A stretch of DNA of 64,000 bases from Lingula anatina (lineage: Eukaryota; Brachiopoda; Lingulata; Lingulida; Lingulidae): positions 155,533 to 219,532 of the forward strand of contig NW_019775564.1 of assembly GCF_001039355.2 (NCBI RefSeq), in the 5' to 3' direction. A model generated the notes under the pieces. It ran no database searches and was not told where the DNA came from. It saw only the letters and a list, made by a program, of their open reading frames with translations. A program made the position numbers and the translations under genes. Positions 48,201 to 58,147 of this stretch are shown one piece after another. Each line of letters opens with the position of its first letter. The stretch's first letter is position 1.

Positions 48201-51200
48201 TTCAAGAAAAAACAACAAAAATAGAATAAAATAGAATAAAATAAAATACATATATTAATGTAAACATAAATTAATGGAACATGATAAACATTAATACAGG
48301 TATTTCAAAACATACAAGAGTTTCTAACAATCAGTGCCCAATTCCTAGACCTATTTAACCATAATTAATTAAGGCCAAGCTATGACCAACCCAAAGAGCA
48401 CTACCCGGTTAAATCTGCAAATTGTGCAATGCAGCAGTCTTACAGTCTTGAAAGTCAGTTTAGTGGTAGCCACACGCCTGACTTCAAACTTCTCTATTCA
48501 CTTATCTGACGTAAGATATGTGTTAAAAAGAATACACATTATGTAGGTATACCTTTGACATTGAAATATTCCATATTCATATATGTCGAGTCTGTACAAT
48601 CAATGCATAATTCCTGAACCCATTTAATCACAGTTGAAACTCCATTTATGATGTAATTATAACATTCCTACATAAAACTCACTTTCGTTCAACAGGGACA
48701 TTATCTCAACCTTGCCGCAAGCGAAGCAGATGTGACTGTTCTGATTGGTGGGTATAACTGTGACGTCACGGGTTTGGCCCCCAGTGTTCTCGTCTGCTCA
48801 CCGCCACATTTTGACTACGGAGATAAACTGGTAACTGTAAGTATTCCATTCCATTTTAAATCTTGATTTGTTTGCTTGTTTGGAATGTTTTTTTTAATAA
48901 AGGGTCTGTCGCCTAACCACCAAGGATAACAATAGTACTCTATCAAAATTGCTTTTGTTAATTGAACGAACACTTAAAGAGCACAACTCTCTAAGTAAAA
49001 TGTATTTTAAGTTGTACTGCTAGGTGACTCATTGGTTATTTACTTTTACATAAGTCATTGCAGTTAAGTCTTGCAAATACATTGCTTGAAGTCACTGTCA
49101 ACTTATTCCACATAATACAGTAGTGTATGTAATTGGAATGCATTATTCTCTTCAGATACGTATGGGTAATTTAGAGTACCAAGTGGGATATCTAAACTAC
49201 GGGGATCCTCCTGTAGATCATCCTACAGTCAACTATGGCTGGGTAGCCGGGTTAATTGTCCCTATTGTTGCTCTATGTATAATTGGAATCGTAACCGGAG
49301 TCATACTCTATAAAAGACGTGCAAAAGGCGCTACCACCAATCACAAAGGCACCAATGACACGGAGTACCTCGGTTTAAGCAGTCAGTTTACACCACCGCG
49401 TGTTATCAACACTATAGAGGACGCCTTGATGCTGGTAAAAGATGATGACTTAAAGGTTGCTCTAAAGCCTGTACTAATGAGCAGAGACCGGATTAAAATT
49501 GGGAAGTTAATAGGCACAGGTGCGTAAATGACCATCCAGTTACAAAAAATGTTATTGTGTATTGAAAACTCACTCTGGTATCTTAACTTATTTCCCCATT
49601 AATGCGACATGACTTGTGCTTCAGCATATGCCCGCGATCAAAGCTATAGTCACGTACACAGTGCTTTTTATGGCGGTCTGGTTAGTATATTTTATAAAAC
49701 AATAATAGAATAAACATATACTGGAGAGGGAGTAACAAATGTTTACATACTAATAACGTTTATTTGTTTGTTTCAGGGCACTTCGGTTGTGTATTTGAAG
49801 CAGTTTACGAAGACAGCGAACATTACAACCCTTCAAAAGTAGCCGTGAAAACGTTTCAAGGTACATGCTAAAAAGTGCTCGATCATTATCTTACACTTAA
49901 TACTTGAAAATGATTAATGGATATATATCTGTTAATAATGCTTGTTCAATTATAAGTTGTCTATTTTTATAAGAAAACATGTCTATGCCAAAACTTATAT
50001 TCACAATGTTATTGATAATTGTCCTTAAATCAATACACTATACTGAAAGAACTATTGACACTACCCACCGCCATACGCAACTTTCGCAAACAATCTATCT
50101 CTACACAAGCGCATTTAATTCATGAACGAATCATTTCCTGCAGGAAAGGGTGCAGACATTCAGCATCTAGATGAATTCCTCAGAGAAGGAGCTCTGATGA
50201 CGTCATTCCGCCATGATCACGTGTTGACAATACTCGGGATATGCTTCGAAGTTGACGGCAACCCCATGATTATATTACCGTACATGTCCAATGGAGATCT
50301 CAAAACCTACATCGAGAATCCTAAGAATGTGCGTAAGAAATGTTGTGAGTTTGGGAAAAGTCGTAATTTTTCAAGATCAGAAGATAAAGTGAAATGTTTG
50401 TAATATCATTGTTTAGAAATAAATTCAGACATACTGGAATCGCTGGTACGATCCTGAGTTTATTGCAATTTAAAGCATATTATAACGTATTGTTTATTCA
50501 CACTATTGACAGCATGTATGTTATGTTATATTAGGCACCTACTGGACTACAGCTGCTGCAGTTTGGTTTGGACGTAGCCCGGGGCATGGAATACCTTGCT
50601 GAGAACAAATTTGTCCATCGAGATTTGGCTGCTAGAAACTGCATGTGGGTAATATACTCTGCTCCAACAGAACAGATAACCTTAGTAAAGGGCAGATTAC
50701 ACAATACCTTTTTTTCTTTTGCTTTGAGGGGGGATTCTAGAGGAAAAGGCGTTCCTCTTGAGGTACAGGTGTTTCCATAGGCGAAACAGGAGAAAATCGC
50801 CTTTCCGTTGAGATGTTTAAACTTTGTGTTATAATGTACTAATACACTAGTCTGTGACACACTTTGGATATATTAAATATTATTTGTGATTATATTATGC
50901 GAGTGGAGCCAAGCAAATGATCAACCAAATCTAGAAGAGTATGGACATTGTCAGTTGACTAAAGAAAGTTGTCATTTGTATAGTAATCATTGGTACTAAA
51001 AAACTCACCCAGCTCTGCTATGTTTTCAGGCTAGATAACCAGCTGCGAGCCAAAGTGGCCGATTTTGGACTGACTCGTGACGTGTATACCAAGGAATATT
51101 ACAGCTCCAGAGACAAGCAGGCCAAGTTGCCGGTGAAATGGATGGCGCCAGAGTCCATGGAGAGGAACGTTTACACTTTTAGATCCGATGTGGTATGGCC

Positions 51201-52675
51201 ATGCGGTTACATTAAGTTTTAGTTCGGAATTTACTGCTTTTCCCTTCATAATACGGTAGTGCATATTGAATTTTAAAATCAATAAGCTCCATGAACGAAA
51301 AAATCAAATTTCTTCAAATTTTAAATGATTGACTGGTATATGGATTAGAAAATAAAACAAATTAAAATAAAACAAGTATTTTGGGATGTCAAATAATTAT
51401 CAAGGAATGTGTCCTCTAGCTTTCTCGTGTTTTAGATGTATAATGTTTTATGTTATTTCTTCTTATTTATTTCTCTGCCTCTCGCCCTGCAAAAGCCGTT
51501 CCGACTTTTGGAATTATTTTAAATTTCCGATTGTCCATATAAATTATAATAATATTTGATTTGTTTGCTATTTTAGGAGAGATAAACTATAAATGTCAAA
51601 CCATCCTTGTTTTCATTTTTTTTGTTTCCATTATATACATATTTCTGTTGTCTACAGTGGTCCTATGGCGTACTACTTTGGAAACTGTTCACTCTCTGTT
51701 AGGTTTTTATTATCATTATTTACGTATTCTATTGTCTACAGTGGTCCTATGGCGTACTACTTTGGAAACTGTTCACTCTCTGTTAGGTTTTTATTATCAT
51801 TATTTACGTATTCTATTGTCTACAGTGGTCCTATGGCGTACTACTTTGGGAACTGTTCACCCGCGGTAAGGTGCCATACCCTGGTGTGGATGGATGGGAT
51901 GTTCTACAGTTCCTTAAACTTGGGAGAAGATTGGACCAACCCGACTACTGTCCTCAGCAAGTGTAAGTCATGACTAACAGCACGCCTTCGGGTATATACA
52001 TCTACAATTAGTATGTACATATATGTGGTCTGACATAAGTCTTATATATTGGTAAGGCCGTTATTTCTAATACGGTGTTAGTACATGTATATTTGATGTT
52101 ATCATAAGAGGGTCTGAATTTCTCAATTCTCTTCTTTGATGCAAATTTTGCCTGCTTCTCCCTGTTGAATGTGCTTGTATCGGTGCTTAACAGTGCTAGT
52201 TGCACATGAACCTGACTGTGCCTTCAGTTACGCACAGTATACATACTACAGGTAGTACACTGCTCAGGCAGATCTCGGAAAAGGGGGTCACCCGGCCATA
52301 AGCCAAAACTACATATATACGCCCTGTCGAAGAGGGAGTAAAAGAAGCACCACAATTTACAGAAGCAATTTGGTTTAATTTAGTGGGATTAGGGGTTGGG
52401 TAGCAATTTCTAATGGCAGTCTAAATTATTTGGATCCTGTTCTTGTTGTCTTGATAGTATCCATTTTGAGCATGTCCTGTCGTCTCTACTATTCCAGGTA
52501 CCAGCTCATGCTGAAGTGCTGGTCATGGGAGCCAGAGGAGCGACCAGACTTCACCTCTATCGTAACACAAATAGAGGAGACAGTGAGAGTCAACACGGAA
52601 GTTGGTGGAGAACCTGATCACAGTGAACATGGAGAAGGGGATGGTGTTTATCATACGTACACTGAAGTGTTCTAG
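43138..52675 (+). CDS. Plexin-like ectodomain/MET-type receptor tyrosine kinase, 5'-incomplete
   Basis: Nineteen exons with consistent phases give 993 residues and a stop: 43138-43252, 43489-43620, 43927-44055, 44459-44558, 45077-45237, 45530-45678, 46011-46125, 46590-46738, 47130-47306, 47482-47578, 47892-48185, 48696-48836, 49156-49519, 49777-49860, 50144-50328, 50535-50644, 51030-51192, 51826-51962, 52498-52675. Domain order: PSI (plexin PSI2-like), TIG-like linker, PSI (PSI3-like), IPT repeats, one membrane helix, juxtamembrane region, tyrosine kinase with all core motifs ([25 protein letters not shown]). Vertebrate MET/RON have only one PSI, so this is a plexin-style ectodomain on a MET-style kinase. 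The first exon needs two bases from a preceding exon; signal peptide, Sema and PSI1 are missing, and an N at 43062 lies just upstream. Expected at the cell surface, signalling by ligand-driven dimerisation. Confidence 0.88.
45530..48836 (+). other. IPT/TIG repeats of the receptor
   Basis: [20 protein letters not shown] starts the first [23 protein letters not shown] the second; [20 protein letters not shown] the third. A further immunoglobulin-like segment with [13 protein letters not shown] and a Cys-containing strand (GYNCDVTG) forms a fourth unit. Within the exon 47892-48185 the sequence RLKRQSD gives a furin-type R-x-K-R site. IPT domains form the stalk that positions the Sema head. Confidence 0.8.
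49156..49519 (+). other. Membrane helix and juxtamembrane exon
   Basis: Encodes the end of the last IPT unit, a hydrophobic helix ([17 protein letters not shown]) ended by KRR as a stop-transfer signal, then about 70 juxtamembrane residues including TEYLGL and [13 protein letters not shown], where the kinase P-loop begins. One tyrosine (EYLGL) could be a regulatory phosphosite by analogy; not shown by sequence. Confidence 0.85.
49777..52675 (+). other. Tyrosine kinase domain and short C-terminal tail
   Basis: Six exons encode the kinase: P-loop finishing [10 protein letters not shown], catalytic VAVK, helix-[12 protein letters not shown], hinge LPYMSNGDL, catalytic loop [15 protein letters not shown], the activation-loop pair KEYY as in [13 protein letters not shown], subdomain [16 protein letters not shown], and [14 protein letters not shown]. 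All residues required for activity are present. The tail is short and ends VYHTYTEVF, with two tyrosines three residues apart that could act as docking sites. Confidence 0.88.
51651..51902 (+). repeat. 84-bp unit in three tandem copies across a splice acceptor
   Basis: TCTACAG followed by TGGTCCTATGGCGTACTACT begins at 51651, 51735 and 51819, exactly 84 bases apart. The first two units are identical: acceptor, 39 bases of exon start ([12 protein letters not shown]), then TGT TAG and intron-like T-rich DNA. The third leads into the true exon 51826-51962. Splicing to acceptor 1 or 2 would give a stop in kinase subdomain IX. Confidence 0.85.
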
Positions 52676-53471
52676 GCACAATGTAACATCTGTAAATAAT
52701 TTAGCCCAGTCGGTTTTTGGACAGTGCTTTTTATTTGATCTTTGCTATGAGGATGGCGGCATATGGATTTGGTACATTTTATACCTGTATATTCTCAGCT
52801 GTATGTTTATTCATAATCTTAAGAAATCACATGGACATATTATATAGTGTTGGCCAATTAAGAAACAAAATGAGACTGCTTTCACTATTGTTGAATCTAG
52901 GTGTTTTTAGACTATGGAGTATCACATGATGCACATGGCATGTAAGAGTGCATTCAGAACGGATGACCATCAGGGAATTAGTGGCATTGCTTTTTCAGTA
53001 GGGTTTAGTCGTCGTCTCATTTAGTCCGCTGATCATCATCATCATCATCATCATCCACTTCCAGTCCATTCACGTCTTTCCACTCATTGCTGGTTTTTAA
53101 TTGCGTTTTCTTGTGTCTCCACTGTTTCCACTCTTTCTTCTCTATATATTTTTATATTTCCGTATGTAATATCTTTCTTTTGTTTACTATTTCTTATATC
53201 ATTTGCATTTTTTGTCTTTCTTTCCCCCAATCTCCCTCCGACATAAGACTTGCACATTTTTTAAATCAACAGATTAGTACACAGTACTCTTGTTCATAAC
53301 AGTATGCGTTATTACTGAATAATCGTATTAATACAAAAGTAACGAATTTCAAAAATAGAAAGACAGCTGAAAAAAGGAACAGCCTTAACTCCTAAGATCA
53401 AGCCGTAATTTGGGACAGGGGCATTTTTAAAGTTAAACTCACTTCATTTTCAATGTATTGTTAGTGTACCT
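52676..53471. other. 3' UTR/intergenic after the receptor
   Basis: No further gene. A short (ATC)n run lies at 53035-53055. The 5-base target duplication TACCT of the downstream retroelement begins at 53467. Confidence 0.6.
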
Positions 53472-53588
53472 TGTAACATACACGTGCTAACTCTGTAAGC
53501 CGCCATGCTGGAACACACGTGTATTATTCAAGTCGCTTACAACATTGTAAAATAAGAGGTGGTCGCTTAAGACAAATGGAATGTTACA
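53472..53588 (-). repeat. 3' LTR of the gypsy element
   Basis: 117 bases, begins TGTAACATACACGTGC on the + strand and ends TGTTACA. Differs from the other LTR at positions 10, 20 and a two-base GG/AA change near the end. Confidence 0.95.
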
Positions 53589-53600
53589 TCTCCCTCTTTA
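53589..53600 (-). other. Polypurine tract
   Basis: On the minus strand AAAGAGGGAGA lies directly before the 3' LTR, the expected place for the plus-strand primer. Confidence 0.75.
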
Positions 53601-53966
53601 TAATCAACTAAGATTAATAAAGTAAATAAAAGCATGTAAATTAAAATGAATTCAGTTTTTGGTGTTCACAGTTCTTTGTGAGTGTTCACTTTAATTTATA
53701 GTCTTTCAGTGTTCAATGTGAGAGGAGCATTCAGAGTCTCTGATCTTCTAGTCCTTTTTGTAAATATTTTTTTTTACTTTAACTTAAAATCATTTCATGC
53801 TCCACAGAGAATGTCTTTAACAGTCCATTTAAATGAAAGAAAAAAAAATTAAAGAAAAGTCTTTGGCTGAGTCTTTGTATTATAACTTAAAACTGCTTTA
53901 AAGCAAGTCCACATGAAAATCCACATGTAGTATTAAATTAATACTGAATCGTTCATAAAACACAAG

Positions 53967-56945
53967 TTATACATTTAATCTGTCTGGCGGTTTCACCACA
54001 CGACCAGATCTTGTTACAATCCTTGGGGTATTAATTGCTGGTGTCACTGTTTTTGTTGGTGTTTTACACTGATCTCGGGTTGGTGTTACTGTCTCCTCAG
54101 GTACTATATGTTGATCCTTGATAGGTGAATGTAATGGCTCATTACATGGCTCCAAGTCAACAAAATTAGGGTTATAGTGATGTGCTTTTTCTGTTGATGA
54201 TCTTAAGTGCTGACGATTACGTCTGTATACACGGTCATTTCCTTCCACTATGTATGATCTTGGATGTGTATGACGTTTAACAACAATGGCTGGTACCCAT
54301 GTTTTTGAACCTGGATGAGGCTGCATTCTCACATGTTCTCCAGGATTGAAAGCTTTTAGTTCTTTAGCACCTTTCCTTTGATCATGATAATATTTCTGTT
54401 TTAGTTTCTCCTGGCTAAAATGACGTTTCACCTCTCGTTGGTTATATGCCTGTGGTTTTAACAGATTTCGAGCTGCAGGCAGTGTGTTTCTAGGTCTGCG
54501 TCCCATTAACAACTGCGAAGGGGACAAGTTTATGCCTTCCAAAGGTGTAGTTCTGTAGTTGAGTAGAGCAAGATACTTGTCATCACATTTTTTCCACATT
54601 TTCTTCACAATTTGAATAGCTCTCTCAGCTTCCCCATTTAAACCTGGGTACTGAGGACTGGAGGTCATATGTTCAATATCATACACTTTGCAAAATTGTT
54701 TGAATTCACATGAACTAAACTGTGGTCCATTGTCTGATCTGATTTTAAGAGGTATGCCATGACAACTAAACACATATTTTATAGCATTGATTGTAGCAGT
54801 TGTAGTTGCGGCATTCAGTTCTACAACATCAATGTACTTTGAATAGTAATCAATGAGAAGTAGGTACTTCTTTGCTCCAAAGTAAAATATGTCACAACCA
54901 ACTTCAGTATAGGGTAGATCTGGAGGGACGGTCGGTTTCAACGGTTCTGCGGGTAACCTGTTTTGATACTCAGAACAATTTATGCAGTCTCTCACCATGT
55001 TTTCAATTTCCATATTCATTCCAGGCCAAAACATGACTTCCCTTGCACGCTGTTTGCATTTCACAACTCCAAGATGTGACTCGTGTATCAAGCTAAGCAT
55101 GTACTTTTGTAATGACGGTGGAATAACTATTCTGAGGCCTTTGTAGATTACACCATCAAACACAGACAATTGGTCTCTGGAGTCCCAGAAATTTCTAATT
55201 TCATAAGGTGTCTCTCTACGTGTATCTGGCCATCCTTGAACAATTGTGTTGTATAGAGGCTGTAGCTCTCTTTGCGTTCTTGTTCTAATATCAGAGTATC
55301 TCTCGCTGCTCACAGAGATCATATCAACTAAACATAAATCATCTAGTCCTGTCACGTCAGAACTGGTGTCTGGTAAGTATGCTCTCGACAATGTATCTGC
55401 TACCACCATATCTTTGCCTTTCCTGTATACAACATTGAGATTGTACCACTGTAGACGTAGCAACATCTTCTGCAATCTCATTGGAGCTGACAGTAATGGC
55501 TTCTTAAGAATGCTCTCTAATGGCTTGTGGTCTGTGTACATTGTTGTTTCCTTACCGAAGATGTAGCAGTGGAATTTTATAGCTCCATGGACAATGGCGA
55601 GCATTTCCTTCTCTATTTGAGCATAACGCATTTCAACATCAGTAAGAGAACGTGACGTGTATGCTATAGGTCGGCCATCTTGTATTAGCACTGCCCCTAG
55701 TCCACTTCTTGATGCATCACACTGAATCTCTACGGGCTTGTTCACATCATAATAAGCTAATACAGGCGGTGTGCTGCACAAGTGTTTGAGTTCCTCAAAA
55801 CTTGCTTGTTGCTCATGTTCCCACTTGAATGACACATCATTCTTCAATAATGCTCTCAGTGGGGCATCCACCTGACTCAGGTTTGGTATGAACTTGGCTA
55901 GATACTGTATAAGACCAAGTATTCTTCGTACTCCATCCTTATCTGTGGGTGGTGTCATATCAGTTATTGTGCGCACTTTTTCTGGATCTGGGCTCAGGCC
56001 CTCTGCTGTGAGGATATGTCCCACATACTGAACTCTGGGCTGACGCACCTGACACTTATCAAAATTGAGCTTTAGGTTGTATTCAGTAGCTCTCTGAATA
56101 ACCTTCTTGAAAATCGAATCATGATGCTCACGATCTGTGCCTGCTATCAATATGTCATCCATTATAGCTGTGGCACCTTCTATGCCTTCAAGCATTTCAT
56201 CCATGATTCTCTGAAAGATTTCTGGCGCTGATTTAATGCCGAAGGGTAGGCGAAGCCATCTGTACCTGCCAATTGGAGTGTTGAAAGTAGTCAAAAAGGA
56301 TGACTGCTCATCAAGCTGTATCTGCAAAAATCCCTGTGTGGCGTCTAACACAGAAAACACTGTGGCTTTTGGAATACTAGCTACAACTTCTTCAATAGTT
56401 GTCAGTGGATGATGCTCTCCTTTGATTGCATTGTTCAAATCACATGGGTCTATACAGATTCTCACTTTATCATTTCTTAATGAAACAACCATTGAACTGA
56501 CCCATTCATTTGGCTCATGGACTCGGGTAATGAAGCCATCTGATTCCATTTCCTGTAATTTCTCTACGATGCGTGGCTTCAGTGATGCTGGCTGTCGTCT
56601 GGCTGGATGTATAACTCCCTTTGCTGTTGGGTCTATCTTTATGGTATGCTTACCTGGTAGCGTACCTGTGTTCCTGGCAAGTTCAGTGAAATCATCTACA
56701 CTGTTTACCTTGTTTACTCTGACTCTATGGAGGAGCCCAACTTTCTCTGAAACTTCACCGTTAATGACATTTTCCTGGTCTATGTCCACTACTTCAAAGT
56801 CAACTGGCAACTGAGTAGTATTGTATGCCACTGAAAGCTGTGCTTTTCTGATTGGGCGGATCTTGTGATTAGAGTAGAAGCGAAGAACTTTAGTTGTTTG
56901 GTTCAAGTTCTTGTGAAGACTAAGTTTTTCATAATCAGCTTTCAC
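53967..56945 (-). CDS. Gypsy Pol: reverse transcriptase, RNase H, integrase
   Basis: An intact 992-residue frame. Reverse transcriptase: LRLPFGIKSAPEIFQRIM and catalytic IMDDIL. RNase H: IQCDASRSGLGAVL and YTDHKPLESI. Integrase: zinc-binding HESHLG...CINC, then catalytic CDIF (first Asp), SDNGPQFSS (second Asp) and LNGEAE (Glu). A GPY/F-like segment (WVPAIVVKRH, RSYIVEGNDRVYRR) and a tail ending PPDRLNV follow. The ATG used here is internal to the normal polyprotein: the protease lies upstream in another frame, so the true start of Pol is by read-through or frameshift from Gag, which is broken here. Confidence 0.95.
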   Translation of the reverse strand: MKADYEKLSLHKNLNQTTKVLRFYSNHKIRPIRKAQLSVAYNTTQLPVDFEVVDIDQENVINGEVSEKVGLLHRVRVNKVNSVDDFTELARNTGTLPGKHTIKIDPTAKGVIHPARRQPASLKPRIVEKLQEMESDGFITRVHEPNEWVSSMVVSLRNDKVRICIDPCDLNNAIKGEHHPLTTIEEVVASIPKATVFSVLDATQGFLQIQLDEQSSFLTTFNTPIGRYRWLRLPFGIKSAPEIFQRIMDEMLEGIEGATAIMDDILIAGTDREHHDSIFKKVIQRATEYNLKLNFDKCQVRQPRVQYVGHILTAEGLSPDPEKVRTITDMTPPTDKDGVRRILGLIQYLAKFIPNLSQVDAPLRALLKNDVSFKWEHEQQASFEELKHLCSTPPVLAYYDVNKPVEIQCDASRSGLGAVLIQDGRPIAYTSRSLTDVEMRYAQIEKEMLAIVHGAIKFHCYIFGKETTMYTDHKPLESILKKPLLSAPMRLQKMLLRLQWYNLNVVYRKGKDMVVADTLSRAYLPDTSSDVTGLDDLCLVDMISVSSERYSDIRTRTQRELQPLYNTIVQGWPDTRRETPYEIRNFWDSRDQLSVFDGVIYKGLRIVIPPSLQKYMLSLIHESHLGVVKCKQRAREVMFWPGMNMEIENMVRDCINCSEYQNRLPAEPLKPTVPPDLPYTEVGCDIFYFGAKKYLLLIDYYSKYIDVVELNAATTTATINAIKYVFSCHGIPLKIRSDNGPQFSSCEFKQFCKVYDIEHMTSSPQYPGLNGEAERAIQIVKKMWKKCDDKYLALLNYRTTPLEGINLSPSQLLMGRRPRNTLPAARNLLKPQAYNQREVKRHFSQEKLKQKYYHDQRKGAKELKAFNPGEHVRMQPHPGSKTWVPAIVVKRHTHPRSYIVEGNDRVYRRNRQHLRSSTEKAHHYNPNFVDLEPCNEPLHSPIKDQHIVPEETVTPTRDQCKTPTKTVTPAINTPRIVTRSGRVVKPPDRLNV

Positions 56946-57290
56946 TAGAATGTTACATTTTGCTCAGTATCTATACGAAATTTAAGTGGCTTGTCTTGGA
57001 CATCTAGTGTCACTATCCATTTATCTTCAGCTGCACTGACAGAGTCAACATTTTCATCATCAACTTCAGTTGTATGAATGTACAATGGGTCATTGTTGCT
57101 ATCTTCACTCACTGAATCATCATAATCATTATCACTTTCCTGTAAAGTGTGTACTGCCTTGGCTTTTCGTTTTCTGCATACTGAATACCAATGGTTTGGT
57201 TTCTTACAATATCTGCATTTGGTTCCTTTTGCCGGGCAAGTATTGTTTCTATGGGCTGTTGCAATATCTAAACTTCACTGACCACATTTC
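56946..57290 (-). pseudogene. Gag zinc knuckle and protease segment, disrupted
   Basis: Minus-strand frame with CRYCKKPNHWYSVC, a CCHC zinc knuckle (57150-57230), then an acidic linker and the start of an aspartic protease, FRIDT. At the aspartate-threonine pair (56963-56971) the frame breaks, one base short, so the active-site motif is interrupted and Pol continues in the next frame. An in-frame TGA at 57275-57277 falls inside a preceding Cys-containing knuckle. Confidence 0.8.
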
Positions 57291-57966
57291 TTGTTATTTT
57301 GCTTCCAAGGTACGTGTTCCTGTCTCTTAGAGGCTTGTGAGGGATTTCTACTAGCATGGCTTTCCTTACTCTTATGTGACTTGTGATTAATGGCGGAAAC
57401 TTCAACTTCTGGTCTTAGAATCTTCATTTGTTGCTGGGATGACTCATACTGTCTACCTATTTCTAATGCTTGAGCTAGAGTAAGTCTTTCCCCTTTTTCT
57501 AACAGTTTCTCTTGAACTCGAGGATAGTACACCCCACGTATTATACAGTCAATTAAAATGTCTTCAGCGTCTTGGTACTGACAATCCATAAGAATCAATC
57601 TGATGTCTTTTACAAAATTGTCAAATGTCCCACCTCCTCCTGCTTCCTTTTCTGGAGATTAAATCTTTGTGCACGTTTGTTTTTTCTGGGTCTTACATAA
57701 TTTTCAAGCTTGCCGAATATTGCTTCTGGTTTATCTTCTTCATCTTCTTCCCAAGTGAATGTTTTGTAAATTTCTCTCCCTTGTTTTCCAATCCACATGC
57801 CTAACCATCCTGCCCTTATCTTATCATCTGTTTGTGATAGTGGACCCTTGAAAACGAGCTCAGCATGCTGTCGGAATCGAGTAAATTCCAAGTACAAATA
57901 TTTAGACTCCCAATCGAAACTGGGTTGCTCGAATGCATACGCCATTTTAATTAGTGTCTCGCACAA
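57275..57966 (-). pseudogene. Gypsy Gag, split in two frames
   Basis: First part, 57966-57610: MAYAFEQPSFDWESKY, KIRAGWLGMWIGKQGREIY, FGKLENYVRPRKNK. Second part, 57640s-57275 in another frame: FDNFVKDIRLILMDCQY, DCIIRGVYYPRVQEKLLEKG, LTLAQALEIGRQYE. These are standard capsid-like retrotransposon Gag features. The frame change lies near 57640-57660 in a purine-rich GGAAGCAGGAGGAGG stretch. Confidence 0.85.
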
Positions 57967-58017
57967 TTAAAAATTATGTGGCATGTGTAAGGCTTCACTA
58001 ATAGCTTGAAAAGTTCA

Positions 58018-58030
58018 ACTTCTGACACCA
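58018..58030 (-). other. Primer-binding site (tRNA-Leu type)
   Basis: On the minus strand TGGTGTCAGAAGT directly follows the 5' LTR. Its complement ACTTCTGACACCA equals the 3' end (with CCA) of common animal tRNA-Leu(CAG). Confidence 0.85.
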
Positions 58031-58147
58031 TGTAACATAAACGTGCTAAATCTGTAAGCCGCCATGCTGGAACACACGTGTATTATTCAAGTCGCTTACA
58101 ACATTGTAAAATAAGAGGTGGTCGCTTAAGACAAATAAAATGTTACA
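58031..58147 (-). repeat. 5' LTR of the gypsy element
   Basis: 117 bases, TGTAACATAAACGTGC to TGTTACA on the + strand, paired with 53472-53588. Confidence 0.95.

Larger units (their letters stand above)
53472..58147 (-). mobile_element. Ty3/gypsy LTR retrotransposon, nearly complete
   Basis: A 4,676-base element on the minus strand with 117-base LTRs (53472-53588 and 58031-58147; TG...CA ends), flanked by the 5-base duplication TACCT at 53467-53471 and 58148-58152. Next to the 5' LTR a 13-base primer-binding site complements a tRNA-Leu 3' end; next to the 3' LTR there is a polypurine tract. Gag and pol are present, but gag has a frame change and an in-frame stop, and the protease has a one-base gap. 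The LTRs differ at only 4 of 117 positions, so insertion is fairly recent. It sits between the two receptor genes in antisense orientation. Confidence 0.95.
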
